Assembly (NCBI GenBank): GCA_022486705.1
Contig: JAKVKC010000009.1
Location: forward strand, 16,680 to 80,679
Length of the DNA stretch: 64,000 bases
Source: Solobacterium sp.
GTDB lineage: Bacteria; Bacillota_I; Bacilli_A; Erysipelotrichales; Erysipelotrichaceae
Direction: 5' to 3'
Below are positions 35,863-41,913 of this stretch, in pieces (within the stretch, counting starts at the first letter, position 1; the number at the start of each line of letters is the position of its first letter). The position numbers were made by a program, and so were the translations under genes. A model generated the notes under the pieces. That model was not told the DNA's origin and did not search any database. It saw nothing but the letters and a program-made list of their open reading frames with translations.

Positions 35863-35874
35863 AGGAGGTCACTT

Positions 35875-36537
35875 ATGAGCGAAAACAATGAAAAGAAACC
35901 AAGCTTTTTCTCAAAGCTGATCACTGAGAATCCAGTCTTCGGACTGTATCTGGGCATCTGCTCAACATTGGCAATTTCAACATCTGTGAACAATGCCATC
36001 GGCATGGGCGTAGGTGTTATCGTCGTATTAGTGCTTTCAAATGTCGTTATCTCAATGATCGCGAAGATCACACCGGATGACATTCATATTCCAGTTTATA
36101 TTGTTGTCATTGCTACATTGGTAACAATCCTGGAGATGTTCATGCATGCATATACACCGGATCTGTATACAGCATTGGGCGCATTCCTTTCCCTGATCGT
36201 TGTCAACTGCATCATCTTGGGAAGAGCGGAAGCGTTTGCCTGCAATCACAGTGTCGGTGCATCCGCACTGGATGGTCTGCAGATGGGCCTTGCTTATACT
36301 TGCTCCCTTCTGTGCATGTCTCTGATCCGTCAGATCGTAGGCACCGGTGTTCTGTCTTTAGCAAACCCATTTACAAATGCAGTCATCTTCTCATGGCGCA
36401 TTATTCCGGAATCCTATACGATTCCATTCATGACTGGCGAAACAGGCGCTTTCTTCACCTTTGCCTGCTTAGCTGCAGCAGTTGCGGTCTATAAAGAGAG
36501 CATGGCTCAGAAGTCCGCAAAGAAGGAGGTTAAGTAA
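35875..36537 (+). CDS. rnfE: Rnf complex subunit RnfE
   Basis: A 220-residue membrane subunit, about six helices. It starts FSKLITENPVFGLYLGICSTLAIS, with TALGAFLSLIVVNCIILGRAEAFA as the typical cysteine-bearing helix in which RnfE and RnfA hold an iron-sulfur cluster. It partners RnfA at the membrane core of the ion pump. AGGAGG precedes the ATG. Four bases separate it from rnfA. Confidence 0.95.
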   Translation: MSENNEKKPSFFSKLITENPVFGLYLGICSTLAISTSVNNAIGMGVGVIVVLVLSNVVISMIAKITPDDIHIPVYIVVIATLVTILEMFMHAYTPDLYTALGAFLSLIVVNCIILGRAEAFACNHSVGASALDGLQMGLAYTCSLLCMSLIRQIVGTGVLSLANPFTNAVIFSWRIIPESYTIPFMTGETGAFFTFACLAAAVAVYKESMAQKSAKKEVK

Positions 36538-36539
36538 GT

Positions 36540-37115
36540 ATGAATCTATTTGCCTTATTCATCAGCGCAATGCTGATCAATAACATTGTCTTGACCAAGT
36601 TCTTAGGCATGTGCCCATTCATGGGCGTTTCCACCAAGCTGGATTCTGCTGTCGGCATGGGTGCTGCTGTTATCTTCGTTATCTTCGGTGCTTCGGTTCT
36701 GTCATGGTGCTTATACTACTTTGTATTGGTACCGCTGCAGTTGGAGTATATGGAACTGATCACCTTCATTCTGCTGATTGCAGCGTTTGTTCAGTTCGTT
36801 GAATTATTCTTAAAGAAGTATTCACCAGGACTGTACCGTCAGCTCGGTATCTATCTTCCGCTGATCACGACCAACTGCACAGTTCTGTATGTTGCACAGG
36901 AAAACATCACAAAGAATTATGATATCTTCCAGACAATGGTCAATTCCATTGCGACCCCAGCAGGATTTATGCTGATGCTGGTCATCTTTGCTACGATCCG
37001 TGAAAGACTTCAGGGCAGCAGTATTCCTAAGCCATTCAAGGGAAATCCGATTGCCTTTGTCGTTGCAGGCATTATGGCAATTGCCTTCTCTTCTCTTGCG
37101 GGCCTGGTTGGATAA
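36540..37115 (+). CDS. rnfA: Rnf complex subunit RnfA
   Basis: A 191-residue membrane subunit, homologous to RnfE with inverted topology. Begins LFALFISAMLINNIVLTKFLGMCPFMGVSTKLD, and contains GIYLPLITTNCTVLYVA, the conserved cysteine regions (C23-like and C110-like) that together with RnfE form an intramembrane cluster. Length and motifs are standard. The next gene starts three bases after its stop. Confidence 0.95.
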   Translation: MNLFALFISAMLINNIVLTKFLGMCPFMGVSTKLDSAVGMGAAVIFVIFGASVLSWCLYYFVLVPLQLEYMELITFILLIAAFVQFVELFLKKYSPGLYRQLGIYLPLITTNCTVLYVAQENITKNYDIFQTMVNSIATPAGFMLMLVIFATIRERLQGSSIPKPFKGNPIAFVVAGIMAIAFSSLAGLVG

Positions 37116-37118
37116 ACA

Positions 37119-37313
37119 ATGAAAGTTTTAATTGCGATCGTACTTGTGGCAGGCCTGTTCCTTCTGAATGTATTTCTCTTTCGGAAGAACAAGCATACGC
37201 CTGTGCCGAAGGGCTGTGAGAATCTCACACCGGACTGCGGGAGCTGCGGCATGTCAGACTGTACGTCAAGAATGAAACCGATAAGAAAAGAGGAAGATGA
37301 TGGTAATCATTAA
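37119..37313 (+). CDS. Small Cys-rich membrane protein inserted in the rnf operon
   Basis: A 64-residue protein: an N-terminal membrane helix (VLIAIVLVAGLFLLNVFLF), a basic stretch, then a cytoplasmic or exposed tail with four cysteines (GCENLTPDCGSCGMSDC) and a charged end. The cysteine pattern C-x7-C-x2-C-x4-C could bind a cluster or metal, and resembles the small FeoB-associated Cys-rich membrane proteins in layout. It sits between rnfA and a shortened rnfB, overlapping the start of rnfB. Canonical clostridial rnf operons run A to B directly. Role unknown; see findings. Confidence 0.7.
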   Translation: MKVLIAIVLVAGLFLLNVFLFRKNKHTPVPKGCENLTPDCGSCGMSDCTSRMKPIRKEEDDGNH

Positions 37314-37584
37314 AGCATTTGTACTGATGCTGATATTAGGTGCTGTGCTGGGGGCAGTACTAGGATTTGCATCAAAGAAGTTCTATGTCAAAGAAGACAA
37401 CAGAGTGCAGGATATCCTAGGCATGCTGCCAGGATACAACTGCGGCGGATGCGGCAATCCAGGATGTGCTGGCATGGCTGCAAAGCTCGTGTCTGGTGAA
37501 TGCAAGATCGATCAATGCGCACCTAGCAAACCAGATGCAAAAGAAAAGATCCGCCAGTATCTTGCGGAACATAAAGAAGCATAA
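37297..37584 (+). CDS. rnfB: Short RnfB (N-terminal cluster domain only)
   Basis: A 95-residue protein. An N-terminal membrane helix (FVLMLILGAVLGAVLGFASKKF) is followed by the RnfB signature LGMLPGYNCGGCGNPGCAGMAAKLVSGECKI with C49, C52, C57 and C69 plus C74, the usual first [4Fe-4S] site. It then ends after PSKPDAKEKIRQYLAEHKEA. Full-length RnfB (about 190-290 residues) continues with two or more ferredoxin-type clusters; none is here, and the stop is followed at once by a terminator, so the shortening looks settled rather than a recent frameshift. Start ATG at 37297 or 37300. Confidence 0.85.
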   Translation: MMVIIKAFVLMLILGAVLGAVLGFASKKFYVKEDNRVQDILGMLPGYNCGGCGNPGCAGMAAKLVSGECKIDQCAPSKPDAKEKIRQYLAEHKEA

Positions 37585-37589
37585 AGCTA

Positions 37590-37616
37590 AGAGACCTTCA
37601 AATGGAGGTCTCTTTT
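37590..37616 (+). terminator. Intrinsic terminator of the rnf operon
   Basis: AGAGACC pairs with GGTCTCT with an extended TTC/GGA base and a short loop, then TTT. Confidence 0.85.
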
Positions 37617-37687
37617 CATACATAAATCACCTTTTCATCAAAGAAAGATGATCATTGTCTGCTATATATCCTTTAGAGGGCAGACAT

Positions 37688-37885
37688 ATGAAAAGATATG
37701 AGATAGAACCGTATTTAGGAAAATCAGTACTGATCTATGCCAAACGTCAGCAGATCTGCAGCGGGCAGTTCGCCAGAATGCGCACAGTCAATGGAAATGA
37801 GGTCATGGAGATCCGTCAGTCCAGTGAATACAGCTTTCTGCCGATCCAGGATGTTCTGTACATGATCGAAACAAAACGAAGCTGA
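37688..37885 (+). CDS. Small hypothetical protein
   Basis: A 65-residue protein (MKRYEIEPYLGKSVLIYAKRQQICSG at the start) with alternating hydrophobic pattern, probably a small beta-barrel, ending FLPIQDVLYMIETKRS. No family recognised. AGAGGGCAG precedes the ATG. A longer frame opens 33 bases upstream without a ribosome site. Next to the SAF-domain gene. Confidence 0.55.
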   Translation: MKRYEIEPYLGKSVLIYAKRQQICSGQFARMRTVNGNEVMEIRQSSEYSFLPIQDVLYMIETKRS

Positions 37886-37951
37886 AACGTACGGCCGGAT
37901 CAGGAAAATCTTTTTTCTGTGCGTATATATAGACAGAAGAGAGATGCAGAT

Positions 37952-38686
37952 ATGAAAAAGAAGATAGTCCTGAAAATTGCGGTATGTCTTGGCTGCGCTG
38001 CGATGCTATTGGCGCTGAATGGCATTCTGTTCCGGCTGTGCATAAAGGCAAAGCTGAATCTGGTCCATACGTATATTGCGGCAGAAGATATACCGCCGCG
38101 CACAAAGATCACGGAAGAGGATCTTGTTCCTGCCGAGATTGCTTCGGATTATCTGATCGATAATACATATCTGAAAAAAGAAGATATCATCGGCAAGTAT
38201 ACCGAGATCCAGGGCATGATCCCGGCCGGATCGGTCTTCTATAAACATATGCTTTATGAAGAAAAAGACCTTCCGGATCATGCGCAGCTGCAGCTGAAAG
38301 AAGGGGAGACATCCTTTGGCGTACAGGTCGATGTCGCTTCTTTAGGCTCTCTCACGGAAGACGAAAGGGTCGATATGCATGTCGGCATTGAACGAAGAGA
38401 CAGTACGCCTCTGACTGGGATCCTGATCCAGAATGCCAGAGTCATCTGCATCAAAGATCATCAGGGACTTTCCCTCCGCAATGCTCAAAGCAATGGGGTC
38501 CCGTATCTGATGGAGCTTGCCGTGCAGAGAACAGACCTTGATCTGCTGAATCTGGCTGAAAGTGTTGGCACATTGAAATTCTTTCCGTCCTCAGATCCGT
38601 ACAGCACAGAACTTGAGGCTTCTCTTGTCTATGATTCCGATATGACTAGATACTTGCAGAACATGAAAGAAAGTGCCGCGAAGTAG
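37952..38686 (+). CDS. SAF-domain membrane protein (CpaB/RcpC-like)
   Basis: A 244-residue protein with one N-terminal helix (IAVCLGCAAMLLALNGILF) followed by a SAF domain, about residues 38-100: YIAAEDIPPRTKITEEDLVPAEIASDYL, then KGxx-like GSVFYKHMLYE. This resembles CpaB/RcpC of Tad/Flp pilus systems, which assemble on the outer membrane face or cell envelope. The rest (about 100-230) is a beta-rich domain. No other Tad or Flp gene is in the window, so the pilus connection is unproved. Pairs with the 65-residue gene 66 bases upstream. Confidence 0.65.
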   Translation: MKKKIVLKIAVCLGCAAMLLALNGILFRLCIKAKLNLVHTYIAAEDIPPRTKITEEDLVPAEIASDYLIDNTYLKKEDIIGKYTEIQGMIPAGSVFYKHMLYEEKDLPDHAQLQLKEGETSFGVQVDVASLGSLTEDERVDMHVGIERRDSTPLTGILIQNARVICIKDHQGLSLRNAQSNGVPYLMELAVQRTDLDLLNLAESVGTLKFFPSSDPYSTELEASLVYDSDMTRYLQNMKESAAK

Positions 38687-38730
38687 AAGCGGGATGATGC
38701 GGAAACAGAAAGAACAGTCAGCTGTACAAC

Positions 38731-38756
38731 AAAAAAATGGCTTATTCAGCCATTTT
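38731..38756. terminator. Bidirectional terminator between the SAF gene and tRNA-His
   Basis: ATGGCT-TATTC-AGCCAT with TTTT on the plus strand and seven A on the other side, so it can end both the SAF gene and the minus-strand tRNA transcript. Confidence 0.75.
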
Positions 38757-38766
38757 AGATCAATAA

Positions 38767-38844
38767 TGGGGCGACTAGTGGGACTCGAACCCACGAGTGC
38801 TGGAGCCACAATCCAGTGTGTTAACCAACTTCACCATAGCCGCC
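38767..38844 (-). tRNA. tRNA-His (GUG anticodon)
   Basis: Minus strand. Acceptor GCGGCTA pairs with TAGTCGC; the extra G at the 5' end faces C73, the identity element of tRNA-His. CCA is encoded at 38769-38767. The anticodon arm has CTGGA/TCCAG around the loop with GTG. TTCGAGTC is in the T loop. It would be the tRNA sensed by the his T-box leader at 56251-56508. Confidence 0.95.
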
Positions 38845-38928
38845 AGGTGCTTGATAATATTACCGCAAAGAGAAGGGGAATGCAAGCATAACCTAACGGT
38901 AATATAATGAATATGCAGGAGAGAAAAT

Positions 38929-39618
38929 ATGGAGATCACAGTTGCGGGACAGGAACGTTCTGTCCGCGTTGAATACAAGCGGAATCACAATATGTATCTA
39001 AGGGTCAATGATGACGGCAGTCTGCATGTCACATGTCCGCGCTGGGTGAACAGCAGTGAGATCAGGTCTTTCATCAGTGAAAAAGAAAAATGGATCGCAC
39101 GCAGTGAACAGAGCATCAAAAGAAAGCAGTCATCCCTAAAGACAGGCTTGGATGGCATCTGTGCCTTCTGGCTTGGCCAGTCCTACCAGATCGAGACCGT
39201 CCTTTCTCATAAGAGCCTTCTGTTCATTGATGAGGAAGCGAAGAAGATCCTTTTTTTCCTGAAAGAAAATACACCGCAGGAAAGAGAGAAAGTATTCTAT
39301 CGAGAAGGTGCTAAAATGTTGAAGGCAATGATCAATGAGCGCCGGCCGGAATGGGATCAGAAGATCTGTGAAAGCTATCAGAAGCCATTGCCGAAGATCA
39401 CGATCAAATATATGACATCGCGCTGGGGAAGCTGTTCTCCGGAAGCGGGACATATCAGTATCAATGTACGGCTGATCCACTATCCGAAGGAATGTCTGGA
39501 TTATGTGCTGCTCCATGAATATGTGCATATGCTTGTACCGAATCATGGCCCGTCATTCTATCAGACGGTGCAGAAGTATATGCCCATGTGGAAATCGTAC
39601 AGCGATCAATTGAAATAG
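38929..39618 (+). CDS. YgjP-like metal-dependent hydrolase (M48-related)
   Basis: A 229-residue protein of the YgjP/DUF45 family. The C-terminal part holds the zinc site HEYVH (H196, E197, H200) followed by H206 in PNHG. The region MTSRWGSCSPEAGHISINVRLIHYPKECLDYVLLHE is diagnostic. The N-terminus is the family's beta-rich domain. Putative protease; substrate unknown. GGAGAGAAAAT before the ATG. It is ten bases from the MscS-like gene, so probably cotranscribed. Confidence 0.9.
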   Translation: MEITVAGQERSVRVEYKRNHNMYLRVNDDGSLHVTCPRWVNSSEIRSFISEKEKWIARSEQSIKRKQSSLKTGLDGICAFWLGQSYQIETVLSHKSLLFIDEEAKKILFFLKENTPQEREKVFYREGAKMLKAMINERRPEWDQKICESYQKPLPKITIKYMTSRWGSCSPEAGHISINVRLIHYPKECLDYVLLHEYVHMLVPNHGPSFYQTVQKYMPMWKSYSDQLK

Positions 39619-39627
39619 GAGGGCTTC

Positions 39628-40479
39628 ATGTCAGTGGATACAGCAATCGGAACCAATATCTTTGAAGGAGGTCTGATCAATTTTCTGATCAGGACTGCTT
39701 TTATTATCATCTTTGCCTGGGTGATCAATAAACTGATCAATAGGACGGTAAAGCAGGTCAACAGAAAGAACAGTACCAATGATATGCTTGCGGCTTATAT
39801 CCGCAAGATCCTGAACGCCATCGTCTATGCTGTGGCAGCTTTCTCCGTACTTTCCGCAATTGTTCCGCTGGAAGGATTGGGATCTGCTGTTCTGGGCGCT
39901 ACATCGGTCATTACGGTTGTTCTAGGCTTAGCTGCACAGGAGACCTTCGGCAATTTCATTGCCGGCTTCTTCTTGGCTTTGGGCCAGCCTTTCTCCGTGG
40001 GAGATCTGATCACGCTGCCGGAAAAGAATATTACCGGAACGGTGCAGGAAATCACGTTCCGTCATACCGTGCTGCAGACCATCGAGAATACGCAGATGAT
40101 CATTCCGAATTCTCTGATGAATTCAGCTGTCTTGGAGAATAAAGTATTTGGCCAAGGGACCTTTACCCGCTATATGAAGGTCAGTGTAGGCTATGATACT
40201 GACATGGTCTTAGCAAAGAAGCTGATCACAGAAGCAGTCATGACAAATCCATTGGTGAATGATCTGCGAAGTGAAGAAGAAAAGAAACAGGGAAAAGAAC
40301 CATTTCTGATCCGTCTGGATGATTTTGAAGAGTCTGGTGTACTGATCACTTTTCCGGTCAATACAACAGATCTGAAAGACAATCTGCAGGCTTCTTCGGA
40401 GATCAGAGAAAAGCTGCTGATCGTCTTCAAAGAAAATCAGATCGAGATTCCTTATCCTAAGGTACAGATACTTCACTGA
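39628..40479 (+). CDS. Small-conductance mechanosensitive channel (MscS family)
   Basis: A 283-residue MscS-type channel. Three N-terminal helices, the last being the pore helix GLGSAVLGATSVITVVLGLAAQETFGNFIAGFFLALGQPFSVGD (residues about 86-125). The beta domain with TGTVQEITFRHTVLQTIENTQMIIPNSLM follows, then the alpha-beta C-terminal domain. It opens under osmotic downshock. AGGAGG precedes the ATG. A terminator follows. Confidence 0.93.
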   Translation: MSVDTAIGTNIFEGGLINFLIRTAFIIIFAWVINKLINRTVKQVNRKNSTNDMLAAYIRKILNAIVYAVAAFSVLSAIVPLEGLGSAVLGATSVITVVLGLAAQETFGNFIAGFFLALGQPFSVGDLITLPEKNITGTVQEITFRHTVLQTIENTQMIIPNSLMNSAVLENKVFGQGTFTRYMKVSVGYDTDMVLAKKLITEAVMTNPLVNDLRSEEEKKQGKEPFLIRLDDFEESGVLITFPVNTTDLKDNLQASSEIREKLLIVFKENQIEIPYPKVQILH

Positions 40480-40487
40480 AGAACAGT

Positions 40488-40529
40488 CCTGCCAGGCAGA
40501 TCCTGAAATCTGCTGAGCGGGATTTTTTT
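40488..40529 (+). terminator. Intrinsic terminator after the mscS-type gene
   Basis: TCCTGC and GGCAGAT pair with ATCTGCTG and GCGGGA (one bulge, one G-U), then seven T. Confidence 0.8.
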
Positions 40530-40535
40530 CTGCTG

Positions 40536-40544
40536 TGCTAAAAT
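40536..40544 (+). promoter_or_regulatory. Extended -10 promoter with the start codon at +1
   Basis: TGC then TAAAAT; seven bases on is the A of the ATG at 40551. No convincing -35; the region overlaps the terminator before it. Confidence 0.45.
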
Positions 40545-40550
40545 ACAGGT

Positions 40551-40931
40551 ATGAAGAAAACAATGACGGTGATCTTAGCAGCAGCTTTTCTCTGCCTGTT
40601 TACGGCAGCTTTCAGCGTGCGGGAAAGCATTGTCCATAACGGGGTGCAGATCACAGCAGAATCTGTGGTCACCAATGGTTCGATCATTAAGATGCAGATC
40701 GCAGCTGTCCGCAGCAATCAGACCATTACCAGTGTGACATATGAATTGGCAGATGATACACAGGTCAATGTCCATGTCAGTATGGATTTTGCCGAAAGGC
40801 ACGCTGTTTCTAAGGAACAGACGCTGCAGCTCCTGCTGCCAAATGAGAAAACAGTTCATTTCTATGTCAACGAACAGATGCTGTCGACTTCGCTGCAGAA
40901 AGATGGGGCTATCTGGAAAACCGTTGGATGA
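40551..40931 (+). CDS. Small exported hypothetical protein
   Basis: A 126-residue protein with an N-terminal signal or anchor helix (MTVILAAAFLCLFTAAFSV) and a beta-rich remainder with VRESIVHNGVQITAESVV. No family recognised. Only AGG lies near the ATG; the promoter is so close that the mRNA may be leaderless. It is followed by about 300 bases without a gene except the possible short peptide described separately. Confidence 0.55.
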   Translation: MKKTMTVILAAAFLCLFTAAFSVRESIVHNGVQITAESVVTNGSIIKMQIAAVRSNQTITSVTYELADDTQVNVHVSMDFAERHAVSKEQTLQLLLPNEKTVHFYVNEQMLSTSLQKDGAIWKTVG

Positions 40932-40993
40932 AAACGGTTACATCTCTTCTGGGGCATTTATCTGTATTTTCAAGGAAACCGCAGGAATTGATG

Positions 40994-41021
40994 TTGAATG
41001 AAAAAAGAATTCTGCTATATT
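40994..41021 (+). promoter_or_regulatory. Promoter of the ankyrin/EF-G-like leader
   Basis: TTGAAT and TATATT with a 16-base spacer and a TGC extension before the -10 box; predicted start about 41028. Confidence 0.55.
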
Positions 41022-41063
41022 TGAGATAGAGATCCAAGCAGAAAGATAACAGAGAAAAATAAG

Positions 41064-41171
41064 ATGATGAAGAATGGAATACTTCTTTTAGCTATCGATG
41101 AAAGGGGCTGCAGACCAGCGGCTGATATGCTTTTGGGCGGGGACGGCAGAACATATAAATATGGGATTTAA
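41064..41171 (+). CDS. Possible 35-residue leader peptide
   Basis: The frame encodes MMKNGILLLAIDERGCRPAA... and ends KYGI, with the stop TAA at 41169-41171. A second ATG follows at 41067. The stop codon forms the first bases of the terminator stem, so a ribosome at the stop would cover it. Ribosome site weak (GAG then A-rich). Low confidence: it may not be translated. Confidence 0.3.
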   Translation: MMKNGILLLAIDERGCRPAADMLLGGDGRTYKYGI

Positions 41172-41197
41172 GGTGGGTGAATTATGCTCACCTTTTT
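41170..41197 (+). terminator. Terminator-like hairpin before the ankyrin gene
   Basis: AAGGTG pairs with CACCTT, extended by GG/CT, around a nine-base loop; TTTTT follows (41193-41197). It lies 37 bases before the ankyrin start, in the position of a transcription attenuator. Confidence 0.75.
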
Positions 41198-41234
41198 ATA
41201 TCTAAACTGATGAACATAAAAGGAGGAAACGATT

Positions 41235-41903
41235 ATGGATCAGGTAAACCAGGAATTCTTTGATGCAGCAGGTTTGGGGGATTTTGGCAAAGTCTGTGCC
41301 CAGGTTTCAAAGGGTGCGGATGTCAACATTGCCAACGGTGACGGACGTACGGCACTGATGCGCAGCGCAAAGAGAGGATACGAAGACATTGTCCGCTTCT
41401 TATTGGATAATGGTGCGGATACAAGAGCACGCGATAAAAATAATAAGACGGCTCTGATGGGCGCCGCAAAAAAGGGGCATACAGAAATATGTCGGATGCT
41501 GATCCACGCTGGGGCGGATGTCAATTCGCATGATAATAACGGCAGAACATCACTGATGAGAGCAGCCTTGCTGGGGGAAACAGAAACGGTTGGATATCTG
41601 ATCTCCAAAGGTGCAGATGTCAATGCGGCAGATGACCAGGGCAGAACGGCTTTGATGGAAGCTGTCACAGGATATAAAGAAGATGTCATCGATCAGCTGC
41701 TGGCTGCCGGAGCATCTGTAAATACAGCAGACGCAAAGGGCTGCACTGCCTTGATGAGAGCTGCATATATCGGTATTCCTGATCTGGTAAAGAGCCTTCT
41801 TTCAAAAGGTGCGGATAAAACGAAAAAGGATTATCAGGGAAATTTAGCGATCCATTATGTCAGAAAAGAATGCTTTGAAGATCTGAAAGGCTTCCTGAAG
41901 TAA
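41235..41903 (+). CDS. Ankyrin repeat protein
   Basis: A 222-residue protein made of about six ankyrin repeats (repeating pattern DxxGxTALMxAAxxGxxxIVxxLLxxGADV), for example NGDGRTALMRSAKRGYEDIV and DNNGRTSLMRAALLGETETV. No signal peptide or membrane segment, so cytoplasmic. Ankyrin repeats mediate protein binding. A strong AGGAGG precedes the ATG. The EF-G-like gene starts ten bases after its stop, suggesting they act together. GC and codon use look like the neighbours. Confidence 0.92.
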   Translation: MDQVNQEFFDAAGLGDFGKVCAQVSKGADVNIANGDGRTALMRSAKRGYEDIVRFLLDNGADTRARDKNNKTALMGAAKKGHTEICRMLIHAGADVNSHDNNGRTSLMRAALLGETETVGYLISKGADVNAADDQGRTALMEAVTGYKEDVIDQLLAAGASVNTADAKGCTALMRAAYIGIPDLVKSLLSKGADKTKKDYQGNLAIHYVRKECFEDLKGFLK

Positions 41904-41913
41904 GGGGGCAGCT

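Larger units (their letters stand above)
40932..41234 (+). other. Intergenic stretch of 303 bases: promoter, possible leader peptide, terminator
   Basis: The stretch holds a promoter (40994-41021), a possible 35-codon reading frame (41064-41171), a hairpin with T-run (41170-41197), and the ribosome site of the ankyrin gene (AGGAGG at 41221-41226). The first 60 bases show nothing I can name. Confidence 0.6.

Noticed and set aside
37297..37651. Frameshift that would restore a full-length RnfB
   Set aside because: After the stop comes a terminator and another gene; no ferredoxin-type Cys motif exists in the other frames downstream.
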